Shown piece by piece: positions 9,186 to 21,144 of a stretch of 64,000 bases of DNA. The translations under genes and the position numbers were made by a program. The notes beneath the pieces are model-generated. The model had not been told where the DNA came from, did no database searches, and worked only from the letters and a program-made list of their open reading frames with translations. Source of the stretch: Bradyrhizobium genosp. L (GTDB lineage Bacteria; Pseudomonadota; Alphaproteobacteria; Rhizobiales; Xanthobacteraceae); NCBI RefSeq assembly GCF_015624485.1, contig NZ_CP061378.1, forward strand, positions 6,262,001 to 6,326,000, read 5' to 3'. Numbering within the stretch: the first letter of the stretch is position 1; each line of letters begins with the position of its first letter.

Positions 9186-11734
9186 CTGCCCGCTCGATGC
9201 TGTTGGAGCACCCGCGCCAAATAGGCCGCGGTGCGGCTCGATTTGTGCCGCGCGATCTCAGCCGGCGGTCCCGCTGCAACCACCTGCCCTCCCTCCTCGC
9301 CGGCACCTGGCCCGATGTCGATCACCCAATCACTTGCGGCCACGACGCTCATGTCGTGCTCCACGACAACAACGGTGCTGCCCGCCTCCACCAGTCCGTT
9401 GAGCTGAACGACCAGCTTCTCGACGTCGGACGGGTGCAGGCCCGTCGTCGGCTCGTCGAGCACGTAGATGCTGCCTGCGCGCTGGGTACGCTGGAGCTCG
9501 GTGGCGAGCTTCACCCGCTGCGCCTCGCCGCCGGACAGCTCCGTTGCCGGCTGACCAAGGCGGATATATCCGAGCCCGACCTGCCGGATCACATCGAGTG
9601 ACCTTGCAATGTGGACATCATCGGCGAAAAACGCGTGGGCTTCGTCGACGGTCATTCCGAGAACGTCAGCGATCGACTTGCCATTGAGCTTGATCTGGAG
9701 CGTCTCGCGATTGTAGCGCGCGCCCTGGCACTCGGGACACGGCGCATAGACGCTCGGCAAGAACAAGAGTTCGACGCAGACGAAGCCTTCTCCCTGGCAA
9801 TTTGGGCAGCGTCCCTTCGGCAGGTTGAACGAGAAGCGCCCGGCATCGAAGTGGCGCCGACGCGCTTGCTTCGTTTGCGCGAACAGCTTTCGCACGTCGT
9901 CGAAGAGACCGGTGTAGGTGGCGAGATTGGAGCGCGGTGTGCGTCCGATCGGCTTCTGGTCCACGATGACAAGCCGTTTCAGGCGATCGAGCCCGTGGGT
10001 GATCTTGCCACTCGAAGTCTCGGCCGGCGGGCGCTCAAGCAGGTCTTCGCCGTCGTCGTCAGATGCATGAGACTGCCCAAGATGCGCGTTGAGCGCCTCG
10101 ACGAGGAACTGGCTCACGAGGCTCGACTTGCCTGAGCCGGACACGCCGGTGACTGTCGTCAGCACACCCAGCGGGAAGGCGACATCGATTCCCCTGAGAT
10201 TGTTGCGCGTGATATCGCTCAGCCTGAGCCATCCCTGCGGCGAGCGCTGCCCTTGCTGTGGCGGAACAGCGCGGCCGAACAGGTATTTTGCGGTGCGCGA
10301 TCTCTCGACGGACCTCAGTCCATCGATAGAGCCGCTGTAAAGGATCTCGCCTCCATGCCTGCCGGCGTCCGGGCCGACGTCGACGATCCAATCGGCGTGG
10401 CGTACGATGTCCAGCTCGTGCTCGACGACGAAGAGCGAGTTGCCGGCCGCCTTCAGCCTATCGAGCGCGCGGAGCAGCGCCTCGGTGTCGGAGGGATGAA
10501 GCCCGGCGGACGGCTCGTCGAGCACGTAGACCACGCCGAACAGATTGGAACGCACTTGCGTCGCCAGACGCAGGCGCTGAAGCTCGCCTGGAGACAAGGT
10601 CGGCGTGCTGCGCTCTAGCGTGAGATAGCCGAGACCAAGGTCGAGCAGCACGCCAAGCCGCGCGCTCAGATCCTGCGCGATCCGTTGCACGACGATCGCC
10701 TTCTCCGGGTGAGCGTCCTGCCGGCCGACTATGCCGTCGCGATAGGGCCGCATCAGCGCTGCCAATTGCTTCAATGGGACGCGCGCCATGTCGGCAATAT
10801 CGATGCCGGCGAACTTGACGGACAGCGCCTCAGGTTTCAGCCGCTTGCCCTGGCAGACCGAGCATTCGGTGCTCAGCATGAATTGCGAGACGCGCTTCTT
10901 CATCATCGCGCTGGTCGTGTTGGCAAACGTCTCCATGACGTAGCGCCGGGCGCCGGTGAAGGTTCCCTGATAGCTCGGCTCCTCCTTCCGCCGCAGCGCT
11001 CGCCGGACCTCCTTGAGGTCATAGCCCGCATAGACCGGAACCCTGGGCTGCTCGTCCGTAAACAGAATCCAGTTTTGCGCCTTCTTGGGAAGTTCGCGCC
11101 AAGGTGTATCGATGTCGTAGCCAAGGGTCGTGAGGATATCGCGCAAGTTCTGGCCATGCCATGCTGTCGGCCACGCCGCGACGGCGCGCTCGCGAATGGT
11201 GAGCGTATCGTCGGGCACCATGGAGCGTTCGGTCACGTCGTAGACCCGCCCCAGGCCGTGGCACTTTGGACAAGCCCCTTCTGCAGAATTTGGCGAGAAG
11301 GATTCGGCATAAAGCAGCGGCTGCGACTTCGGATAGTCGCCGGCGCGCGAATAGAGCATCCGAAGCAGGTTCGACAGCGTCGTGACGCTGCCGACGCTGG
11401 ATCGCGTCGTCGGCGATCCCCGCTGCTGCTGGAGCGCGACAGCCGGCGGCAGCCCCTCGACTTCGTCGACTTCGGGCACGGCCATCTGGTGAAACAACCG
11501 CCGAGCGTAGGGCGACACGGATTCCAGATAGCGCCGCTGCGCCTCCGCATACAGCGTCCCGAAAGCCAGCGACGATTTTCCCGAGCCGGAGACGCCGGTG
11601 AAAACCACAAGGGCGTCGCGCGGAATGTCCACGTCAAAGTTCTTAAGATTGTGCTCGCGCGCACCGCGCACCCTGACAAATCCAGAAGCCGATCGCCCCG
11701 TGCCCTGCTCCAGCTTGTAAACCTTGTCGTCCAT
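9182..11734 (-). CDS. UvrA-like excinuclease ATPase (UvrA2 class)
   Basis: This 850-residue protein has two ABC ATPase halves, each with a Walker A ([17 protein letters not shown] near residue 38, [16 protein letters not shown] near 520), signature motifs ([24 protein letters not shown]) and Walker B ([30 protein letters not shown]). Zinc-type cysteines occur in [26 protein letters not shown] and CPECQGARY. It is about 90 residues shorter than housekeeping UvrA, as in the UvrA2 group linked to drug or DNA-damage tolerance; loss of the UvrB-binding region is typical but not verified here. ATG 11734 is chosen because the N-terminal GAREHNLKN motif starts soon after. It is operonic with the hydrolase. 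Confidence 0.9.
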   Translation of the reverse strand: MDDKVYKLEQGTGRSASGFVRVRGAREHNLKNFDVDIPRDALVVFTGVSGSGKSSLAFGTLYAEAQRRYLESVSPYARRLFHQMAVPEVDEVEGLPPAVALQQQRGSPTTRSSVGSVTTLSNLLRMLYSRAGDYPKSQPLLYAESFSPNSAEGACPKCHGLGRVYDVTERSMVPDDTLTIRERAVAAWPTAWHGQNLRDILTTLGYDIDTPWRELPKKAQNWILFTDEQPRVPVYAGYDLKEVRRALRRKEEPSYQGTFTGARRYVMETFANTTSAMMKKRVSQFMLSTECSVCQGKRLKPEALSVKFAGIDIADMARVPLKQLAALMRPYRDGIVGRQDAHPEKAIVVQRIAQDLSARLGVLLDLGLGYLTLERSTPTLSPGELQRLRLATQVRSNLFGVVYVLDEPSAGLHPSDTEALLRALDRLKAAGNSLFVVEHELDIVRHADWIVDVGPDAGRHGGEILYSGSIDGLRSVERSRTAKYLFGRAVPPQQGQRSPQGWLRLSDITRNNLRGIDVAFPLGVLTTVTGVSGSGKSSLVSQFLVEALNAHLGQSHASDDDGEDLLERPPAETSSGKITHGLDRLKRLVIVDQKPIGRTPRSNLATYTGLFDDVRKLFAQTKQARRRHFDAGRFSFNLPKGRCPNCQGEGFVCVELLFLPSVYAPCPECQGARYNRETLQIKLNGKSIADVLGMTVDEAHAFFADDVHIARSLDVIRQVGLGYIRLGQPATELSGGEAQRVKLATELQRTQRAGSIYVLDEPTTGLHPSDVEKLVVQLNGLVEAGSTVVVVEHDMSVVAASDWVIDIGPGAGEEGGQVVAAGPPAEIARHKSSRTAAYLARVLQQHRAGR

Positions 11735-11822
11735 CACGCGCTGCCGATCCCTGTCCGGACAGACAACGGACCCGAAACCGCAATGATCCGTCACGTGGCG
11801 CCGCTGTCTCTCGCTCTCTCTT

Positions 11823-11847
11823 GGAACTATTGCCAAGCGCGCAGGTT
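11823..11847 (+). promoter_or_regulatory. EcfG-type promoter motif before the SCO gene
   Basis: Plus strand GGAAC (11823-11827), 16 bases, GGTT (11844-11847), 32 bases before the proposed start at 11879. Confidence 0.5.
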
Positions 11848-11878
11848 CGTTCCAACGATCGCCTGAAATGAGGCACCT

Positions 11879-12712
11879 TTGCTGTTCCCATACTGGATCG
11901 ACAAGACCGCGGGCCTGCCAGGCACACTTATTGCGGGATGGCTTGTGGCGCTCACGGCGTGGATCGCGATGCCGCTCCCGGCGCAAGCAGCCCTTTCTAG
12001 CTCGCAGCTCGAACAGGCCGTTCTCGCACCTCGCGCCAATGCGCAATTGCCCTTGCAAACGCCGCTGAGCGACCTGGACAATCGCTCCGCGCCGCTGCAG
12101 ACCTGGCTCGGCGGCGTCCCGACGGTCTGGATCCTGGCCGACTACACCTGCGAAACGCTGTGCGGGCCGGCAATTTCGATCGTGTCAAACGCGCTGTCCG
12201 ATACGGACCTCCATGCGGGCAAGGATTTTCGGCTCATTGTCGTCGGCTTCGACGCCAAGGATACCGCCGCCCAGGCGCTGGCCATGAAGAATGCGCAGCT
12301 CAGTCCAAGGAACGGGCTCGGCGAGCACAGCGTGTTTCTCCGGGCGACGGCGCCCGATATCGGCGCCTTGACCGACGCGTTCGGCGTTCGGCCGATCTAC
12401 GATCGCGAGCATGACCAGTTTGCTCATCCCGCGGCCGCCTTCGTGGTGACGGCAGACGGGCGGATTTCCCGCGCGGTCTCGGCGCTCGCGGTCGATGCCA
12501 CCAGTCTGCGCCTTGCGCTGGCGGAGGCGGGCCACGGTCATGTCGGCGGCTGGAGCGATCAGATCCATCTGCTCTGCTACGGCTTCGACCCCGCCAGCGG
12601 GACCTATACGCTTGCCGCGCGGCGGCTGCTGGTCGCAACGTGCTCCCTCAGCATCATCGTCCTTGTTCTGCTGATCGAGCTGCTGCTTCGGCGCGAGCAC
12701 GCCACCAGATAG
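11879..12712 (+). CDS. SCO1/SenC-family copper chaperone for cytochrome oxidase
   Basis: This 277-residue protein has an N-terminal hydrophobic segment ending LPAQAA, a thioredoxin fold with the SCO copper motif CETLCGP (Cys-x3-Cys) and the distal His ligand (FAHPAAAFVV), and a C-terminal membrane helix (LLVATCSLSIIVLVLLIELLL). SCO proteins deliver or redox-prepare copper for the CuA site of oxidase subunit II, so it fits the coxB gene ~8 kb away. TTG 11879 behind GAGG is the likely start; no ATG or GTG would preserve the signal. It converges with actF and overlaps its 3' end by 59 bases. Confidence 0.85.
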   Translation: MLFPYWIDKTAGLPGTLIAGWLVALTAWIAMPLPAQAALSSSQLEQAVLAPRANAQLPLQTPLSDLDNRSAPLQTWLGGVPTVWILADYTCETLCGPAISIVSNALSDTDLHAGKDFRLIVVGFDAKDTAAQALAMKNAQLSPRNGLGEHSVFLRATAPDIGALTDAFGVRPIYDREHDQFAHPAAAFVVTADGRISRAVSALAVDATSLRLALAEAGHGHVGGWSDQIHLLCYGFDPASGTYTLAARRLLVATCSLSIIVLVLLIELLLRREHATR

Positions 12713-13763
12713 CGCCCAAAGGCTCCCGTTCTTCCGATCGCATGAAGACCGCGTCGAACGCCAGCCAGAGCACAGCACTGAGGAACAGCCCGGCCGCAAT
12801 CAACATGGCGCCGGTGACCATCGCTGACAGTCCATGAATGGCCGGCAGGATGAGGATGGCGGCTTCCAGCCAGCGCATCGTCAGCGTCAACCCGCACAGC
12901 GCCCCCAGCCAATGTGGGTCTGATCGCACCCGGCTACTGAGCATCGCGCAGAAGGGGAAGACGAATTGCCCGAACGAAAGCGCCGTCAGGACGAACTGCC
13001 AGCCGCTCTCCGATCGCACCAGATACCAGGTGACCTCTTTGGGGATGTTGCCCGACCAGATCACGATGTACTGCATGGCGTGGAGGTAGCACCACAGCAG
13101 TAGCACCGAGAGCAAGAGGCCGCTATAGCCTCGGCTCGGACCGATTCTGCGTGTCGACAAGAGGCCCGCGGCAATCACGAACGCCGTTCCATTCACCAGC
13201 AGGAAGCTAAGGAAGATGAGACCGTAGATCGACGAGTGAAATTCCGGCTCGAGCTGCTCCAGCCAGTCAATCCCGGCGAATGACACGGTCAGCGTCCACA
13301 CGATCGCTCCGACCGAGGCCGCGCGCACCATCGCTTCGTCATTGCGCCAGGCGCGCCGGAGCCATTCGGTGAGCACGATCCAGATCAGGAAATAGAGCAC
13401 CGCCCGCAGCATGAAGAACCACGGCGCAAACCAGTGCGCCTTGAACGGTGGCAATGTGGATCCATCCGCTATGGCCGGATAGATTTCCTTCATGAAGAGC
13501 AGGATCGGAATGAAGGTCAGCGCGACGACGGGCAGAATGCCTGATGTCGCTACGAAGATCGGATGCAGCGTCTCGGTCCAGCGGCGGCGCACCAGATAGC
13601 TAATCATGTAGACGATCAGCGCCCCGATCGGAATGGCGCCGAGGGCGGTCCAGGCGACAAGATAAGCGGCGATGGTCGAGCGGGCGTCGACGACAAATCC
13701 GGTCATCAGGACCAAGCCTGACACCACCGCCAACACGCTCCTTGCGCCGCCCGGCGTTGTCAT
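12654..13763 (-). CDS. actF: Alternative complex III, quinol-binding membrane subunit ActF
   Basis: This 369-residue multi-helix membrane protein (about ten hydrophobic segments) is the last gene of the act set. ActF resembles ActC and the NrfD family but is shorter; it anchors the complex and lies close to the quinol site. Features include the charged helix-end WLRRAWRNDE, the helix AGIDWLEQLEPEFHSSIYG, and a conserved-looking SGNIPKEVTWYLVRSESGW loop. Its start overlaps the actE stop as ATGA, which implies translational coupling. Assignment comes from topology and operon order. Confidence 0.85.
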   Translation of the reverse strand: MTTPGGARSVLAVVSGLVLMTGFVVDARSTIAAYLVAWTALGAIPIGALIVYMISYLVRRRWTETLHPIFVATSGILPVVALTFIPILLFMKEIYPAIADGSTLPPFKAHWFAPWFFMLRAVLYFLIWIVLTEWLRRAWRNDEAMVRAASVGAIVWTLTVSFAGIDWLEQLEPEFHSSIYGLIFLSFLLVNGTAFVIAAGLLSTRRIGPSRGYSGLLLSVLLLWCYLHAMQYIVIWSGNIPKEVTWYLVRSESGWQFVLTALSFGQFVFPFCAMLSSRVRSDPHWLGALCGLTLTMRWLEAAILILPAIHGLSAMVTGAMLIAAGLFLSAVLWLAFDAVFMRSEEREPLGAIWWRARAEAAARSAEQGR

Positions 13764-14290
13764 GGCCGGCTCTCCAGCCGCGCACGCTCATTTGCCGGGA
13801 CATCGTCGAGCGAGGCCTGGCGGCTGAGCTGAAGCGCGCGGATATAGGCGACGATCGCCCAGCGATCCCTGGGCGGCACGCGGGCCGCATAGGAATACAT
13901 CGCACCATGGCCGTTGGTGATGACGTCGAAGAAATATTGGTCGTCCGCGGCGCGCAGCCGGTCGTCGTGATAGCTCGCCGGGCGCGGCATGCCCCGCCGA
14001 ACGACGATGCCAGTTCCGTCACCGCCGGCGCCGTGGCACGGCGAACAGAAAATGCCGAAACGTTCGCGCCCTCGTGCCAGCAGTTCGGCCGATAATGCGG
14101 GTTTGGTACTCGCCGCCCTCTCCCGCTCCAGATCGTCCCGGGCAACCGTGTTCGCTGGTGGCTGCCGCAGCACGGTGCCGCGGAACAACGGCACGCGCGA
14201 ATATTCGCTGTAGCGTGGCTGCTCGTCCATATTCTGATCACAGGCGGCAAGCAGGCCCGCCAGCGCGACGATGGTTAGCCACCTGTTCAT
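13760..14290 (-). CDS. actE: Alternative complex III, monohaem cytochrome c subunit ActE
   Basis: This 176-residue lipoprotein has a lipobox LAAC at residue ~16 after a short hydrophobic leader, then a single c-type haem motif CSPCH in FGIFCSPCHGAGG, a likely Met ligand in RRGMPRP or GAMYSYA, and the C-terminal helix RWAIVAYIRALQLS typical of class I cytochrome c. In alternative complex III, ActE passes electrons from the complex to the next carrier, here plausibly the haem c of CoxB. It starts with ATGA overlap to actD. Confidence 0.88.
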   Translation of the reverse strand: MNRWLTIVALAGLLAACDQNMDEQPRYSEYSRVPLFRGTVLRQPPANTVARDDLERERAASTKPALSAELLARGRERFGIFCSPCHGAGGDGTGIVVRRGMPRPASYHDDRLRAADDQYFFDVITNGHGAMYSYAARVPPRDRWAIVAYIRALQLSRQASLDDVPANERARLESRP

Positions 14291-14817
14291 TCCGGCACCA
14301 GTTCCACCGACAACGCGCCGATCCTGCTGAGGAACGCGAGTGTCTCACTCGCATCGAACCTGGCATCGTCAGCACCGACGCACAGGAAGAACCGGTCCTT
14401 GCTGACGCGGTGAAACCGTTCCCCGTTGAATACGGGATAGCTGAGCCGGGGCAGCCCGTTCTGCCACAGCATGGCGAACAGCATGGCGAGCGCGCAGAAC
14501 AGGATGGTGAGCTCGAAGGTCACGACCGCGAAGGCCGAGATCGGGTAGATGGGCCGTCCACCGACATTGAGCGGGTAGTCGGAATTCGTGAAGAACTGCA
14601 TAGCGAGCGCGGTGCTCGCGCCGGCAATCGCTCCTCCGAGGCCGACGAAGGAGATGGTGGGCCGCGGAAACCGCAGAATACGATCGAGGCCCTCGACCGG
14701 AAACGGCGTGAACGCGTCGAGATCGCGATAGCCGGCCTCCCGCGCCTTGCGCGTCGCGGCGAGCAGGTCTTCCGGGCTCTTGAATTCAGCCAGCGCGCAG
14801 TAGAGCCGATCAGCCAT
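14287..14817 (-). CDS. actD: Alternative complex III subunit ActD (DUF3341)
   Basis: This 176-residue protein shows the DUF3341 pattern: an N-terminal soluble part (LYCALAEFKSPEDLLAATRK, then DAFTPFPVEGLD), two membrane helices (VGLGGAIAGASTALAMQF and FAVVTFELTILFCALAMLFA), and a soluble C-terminal tail. ActD is a structural subunit beside ActC. It overlaps actC by 8 bases and actE by 4. Confidence 0.88.
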   Translation of the reverse strand: MADRLYCALAEFKSPEDLLAATRKAREAGYRDLDAFTPFPVEGLDRILRFPRPTISFVGLGGAIAGASTALAMQFFTNSDYPLNVGGRPIYPISAFAVVTFELTILFCALAMLFAMLWQNGLPRLSYPVFNGERFHRVSKDRFFLCVGADDARFDASETLAFLSRIGALSVELVPE

Positions 14818-16161
14818 GCTGCTGCTCCTCTTTCTCCTCGTGGAGCAGCTCCTTGCTCTCGAAGATCGAGATCATGGGGACGAGCCTGATGGCGATGAGG
14901 AACGGCACCAGGAACAGACCGATCGTGCCGAAATAGGTAGACCAGTCCCAGAAGGTCGGCGTGAAGTGGCTCCACGATGACACCAGGAAATCGCGATAGA
15001 GGCTGGTGACCAGGATCATGTAGCGCTCGAGCCACATTCCGATGACCACGGATACCGAGATCAGCAGCAGCATCCATCCGCTTCGCCGCACCGCGCGCCA
15101 CCACAGCGCCTGCAGCGGGATGAAGTTGAAGATAACCGCGCCCCAATAGGTCCAGGCGTAGGCACCAGTGAACCGATCCGCCAGCGTTTGAAGCTCATGC
15201 GCCTCGCCGGAATAGACCGCGTCGAACACCTCGAAGACATAGCCATAACCGGTCATCAAGCCGGTCGCGAGCAGGACCTTCCCGAGCAGGTCGAGATGAT
15301 CGTCAGTGACGAGATTTTTGAGCTCGAACCACGAGCGCAGCGACACTGCGATGACGGAGACGACCGCGAAGCCCGAGAACGCGGCGCCCAGCACGAAGTA
15401 AGGCGGGAAGATCGTCGAGTGCCAGCCCGGGATCTGCCCGGCGGCGAACAGCAGCGACACCTCGCTGTGAACGGAGACGACCAGCGGCACCGCAAGCCCC
15501 GCGGTCAGCCGATACGCCTGCTGCCAGCGCTGCCAGTGCCTGGCCGAGCCGCGCCATCCGAGCGCCGTGATGCCGAAGAAGATCTGCCAGCCGCGCCGCG
15601 TCGCGCGATCGCGTGCCGCGGCGAGATCAGGGATCAGGCCGGTGTACCAGAAGGCCAGCGAGATCGTCAGGTAGGTCAGCACGGCCCAGATGTCCCATTC
15701 CAAGGGGCTGCGGAACTGCGGCCACACGCCCATCGTCGCGGGATAGGGAAACATCCAGTAGACGTACCAGGGCCGGCCGAGATGCAGGAGCGGATAGATG
15801 CCGGCGCACACCACGGCGAACAGCGTCATGGTCTCGGCGAAGCGATTGAGCGAGTTGCGCCACTCGCTGCCGGTGAGCAGCAGCAACGCCGAGATCAGCG
15901 TGCCGGCATGACCGATGCCGAGCCACCAGACGTAATTGTGGATCGCGAACGCCCAGTTGACGGGGATGTTGATGCCCCAGATGCCGACGCCGCGGGTAAA
16001 CAGCTCGGCCACCGAGACCATCAGCAGGAGCAGCAGCGCGCTCGCAACCGACATCGCGATCACCCAGCGCCGGTCCGCCGGAAAATGCAGGGGGATGCCG
16101 GTGAGCTGGTCCGCGATGCCGCCCATGCTCTGGCGCGTCGGCAGGACGTCCGATTGCTCGC

Positions 16162-16165
<4 letters not shown>
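14810..16165 (-). CDS. actC: Alternative complex III, NrfD-like membrane subunit ActC
   Basis: This 451-residue integral membrane protein of the NrfD/PsrC family has about ten helices. Visible landmarks are NVAWALHD-like helices such as NWAFAIHNYVWWLGIGHAG, the WRNSLNRFAE loop, HLGRPWYVYWMFPYP, and W-rich helix VSSWSHFTPTFWDWS. ActC contributes the quinol oxidation site next to the iron-sulfur subunit ActB. Its start overlaps the actB stop by 4 bases (ATGA). Confidence 0.9.
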
Positions 16166-19043
<2,878 letters not shown>

Positions 19044-19047
<4 letters not shown>

Positions 19048-19700
19048 CGGTGGCACACATAGCAATGCGTGAGCTCGCCGAAGCGGATGCCCTCATGGGC
19101 GGCGATCGTCTCACCCTCCTTACGCGCGTCCGCCGGCGGCGTCCACGCCATGTCCGTGATGTGATCCTCGGGGCGCAGATGCGGTGCGGGATCACGGTGG
19201 CAATCGATGCAGAACTGCATCGTGAACGCCTTGGCACGATAGGTCAGCGCCATCTGATCGATACGGCCGTGGCAGCTTTCGCAGCCGACGCCCTTGGCGA
19301 TATGGATGTCGTGACGGAAGAACACGTAGTCAGGCAGCTTTGCGACACGCGTCCATGGGATCGGCGTGTTGTCTGCAAAGCTCTTCCGCACCGGTTCCAG
19401 CATCGATGCATTGGTCCATATCTGCGAGTGACACGTCATGCAGGTCTCGGTCGGTGGGAGGCCGGCCTGCGGCCCTGCCTCGACATTGCCGTGGCAATAG
19501 CGGCAGTCGATGCCGAGTTCCCCTGCATGATGGCGGTGACTGAACGGCACCGGCTGATGCGGGCGGATGTCGGTCTCGGTCATGTAGGCCGAATGCGCCA
19601 ACCCGACAGCGGCCACGATGCTGCCGCCGGCAAGCGACAGGCCGCCGATCAGAAACAGGCGAATCCAGGTGTCCGCCACGGGTGAGAATATTTGCACCAT
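19044..19700 (-). CDS. actA: Alternative complex III, pentahaem cytochrome c subunit ActA
   Basis: This 218-residue protein has one N-terminal membrane helix (about 13-37) and five CxxCH motifs: CRYCH, CMTCH, CESCH, CIDCH and CYVCH at the very C-terminus. Several His residues (HRHH, HDIH) can be distal ligands. Five haems is the usual number for ActA. I prefer ATG 19700 (MVQIFSPVADT, the usual family N-terminus) over the upstream in-frame ATG 19754, because a candidate promoter would start transcription between them. It is the first gene of the minus-strand act operon. Confidence 0.88.
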
Positions 19701-19756
19701 TCTCGCTGCGAGCCGATGGCGAGCTGTCCGGTCGACAATCTGGCCCCCGGACATTG

Positions 19757-19793
19757 GTTCCTAATGTAGGAACACAATCCCCGAACATGCATT
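19757..19793. promoter_or_regulatory. Divergent EcfG-like promoter pair between act and cox operons
   Basis: An inverted pair GTTCC-N7-GGAAC spans 19757-19773. Going right, GGAAC (19769-19773), 16 bases, CATT (19790-19793) points to the cox operon. Going left, GGAAC (19761-19757), 16 bases, GATT points to actA. Both fit the looser RpoE2 consensus GGAAC-N18-TT, but neither has the full CGTT. The motifs are seen; the sigma-factor assignment is inference. Confidence 0.4.
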
Positions 19794-19822
19794 GTCCCGC
19801 CGCGATCGAGGACAGCACACTC

Positions 19823-20176
19823 ATGACGGGCACCACCCACGTCGACTACGAGCGGTCGGACGTCGGACTCCGCCTTGTCGGCTGGCTGGCAGCGGGCCTT
19901 GCGACTTTCGTCGTCATCACACCGCTCGTGCTGCCCTTCCTGTTCCCGCTTTCCACCAAGCACATCACGCCCGCGAGCCGCCCGGCGATGAGCTTCAATG
20001 CGCCACCGCTCGAGGTCATTCCACAAGCCACGTTGCAGGCAACACGACAGGGGGAAGCGCAGATCGAGCACGGTTACGGCTGGGCCGATCGCAGCCGAGG
20101 ACAAGTCCGCATCCCGATCGATCGCGCAGTCGAAATCCTCCTGCGCAAGGGATTGCCGGGATGGCCGTCTCCATGA
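19823..20176 (+). CDS. Small membrane protein leading the cytochrome oxidase operon
   Basis: This 117-residue protein has an N-terminal cytoplasmic tail, one helix (LVGWLAAGLATFVVITPLVL) and a periplasmic part ending GQVRIPIDRAVEILLRKGLP. The closing motif, a Tyr-Gly-Trp then IPIDRAM/V-type helix, recalls short proteins found beside SCO and oxidase genes in other act-cox clusters; that is from memory of the family. It may assist assembly of the oxidase or of the ACIII-oxidase supercomplex. GAGGA precedes ATG 19823. Confidence 0.7.
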   Translation: MTGTTHVDYERSDVGLRLVGWLAAGLATFVVITPLVLPFLFPLSTKHITPASRPAMSFNAPPLEVIPQATLQATRQGEAQIEHGYGWADRSRGQVRIPIDRAVEILLRKGLPGWPSP

Positions 20177-20202
20177 GCTCCTTCCGACCAGGGTTTTCCT
20201 AG

Positions 20203-21144
20203 ATGTGGCGACAGTGGATTCCGTTCTGGCATCCCGGGCTCTCGCCGCACAGCGGCGACGTCGATCTGCTGTTCGCGGGTCTTCTGATCGCAAGTGCACT
20301 GGTGCTCGCATTGCTGTTCTTTCTGCTGGCGCTGTTTTGCGCGCGCTACCGCGCAGGCAATCAGACCGACCGAAACCATCGCATCGAGAAGAGTTGGCAT
20401 TGGGAGGTGAGCTGGACAGCCGCCTCGTTCGTCTGCTTCCTCGGCCTGTTCGTCTGGGGCGCAAGCGTCTATTTCCAGATCTATCGCACTTCTGCGGACG
20501 AGCACGACATCTTCGTCGTGGCCAAGCAATGGATGTGGAAGACGCAGCATCCCGGCGGCCAGTCGGAGATCGACGCGCTGCACATTCCGGTCAAACGTCC
20601 TGTCCGCCTGGTGATGGCCTCGCAGGATGTCATTCACAGCTTCTTCATCCCGGCGCTCCGCCTCAAACACGATGTGGTTCCGGGTCGCTACCAGGACCTC
20701 GACATCGAAGTCGACAGGCCCGGTCACTATCACCTGTTCTGTGCTGAATATTGCGGTACCGACCATTCCGGCATGATCGGCGAGATCGTTGCGATGGAAC
20801 CGGCCGACTTCTCCAACTGGCTCACGCAGCAGGCGCCATCGAGCCCGCTCGCGCGCGAAGGCAGCCAGCTGTTCCGTGAGCTGGGTTGCAGCGGCTGCCA
20901 CGGCGGTGGCGGAACGATCCGTGCGCCGCCGCTCGAAGGCGTCTACGGCAAGCCGGTGCCGCTCGCAGACGGCACCACCGTGATCGCCGACGACAAGTAC
21001 ATCCGCGACTCCATCCTGCTGCCACGTAGCCAGGTGGTTGCAAGCTATCAGCCGTTGATGCCTTCGTTCGAGGGCAAGGTCAGCGAGGACCAGCTGTTGC
21101 GGCTCGTGATCTACATCAAATCGCTCGCGAGGCACCCATCATGA
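20203..21144 (+). CDS. coxB: Cytochrome c oxidase subunit II with fused cytochrome c (caa3 type)
   Basis: This 313-residue protein has two N-terminal membrane helices (about 22-47 and 70-95). The CuA cupredoxin domain has ligands visible as HSFFIPAL and [14 protein letters not shown] (two Cys, His, Met). A C-terminal class I cytochrome c domain has CSGCH and a Met in PLMPSF. The fused haem c makes this a caa3-type enzyme that can take electrons directly from a membrane complex such as ActE. It overlaps coxA by 4 bases (ATGA). Confidence 0.93.
   Translation: MWRQWIPFWHPGLSPHSGDVDLLFAGLLIASALVLALLFFLLALFCARYRAGNQTDRNHRIEKSWHWEVSWTAASFVCFLGLFVWGASVYFQIYRTSADEHDIFVVAKQWMWKTQHPGGQSEIDALHIPVKRPVRLVMASQDVIHSFFIPALRLKHDVVPGRYQDLDIEVDRPGHYHLFCAEYCGTDHSGMIGEIVAMEPADFSNWLTQQAPSSPLAREGSQLFRELGCSGCHGGGGTIRAPPLEGVYGKPVPLADGTTVIADDKYIRDSILLPRSQVVASYQPLMPSFEGKVSEDQLLRLVIYIKSLARHPS

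Noticed and set aside
10685-11866. A 393-codon plus-strand open frame opposite the UvrA-like gene
   Set aside because: It is a shadow of the UvrA codons, with Arg/His/Leu-rich text and no family.
20074-21135. A 353-codon minus-strand frame opposite coxB
   Set aside because: Antisense shadow of coxB, whose CuA and haem motifs are unambiguous.
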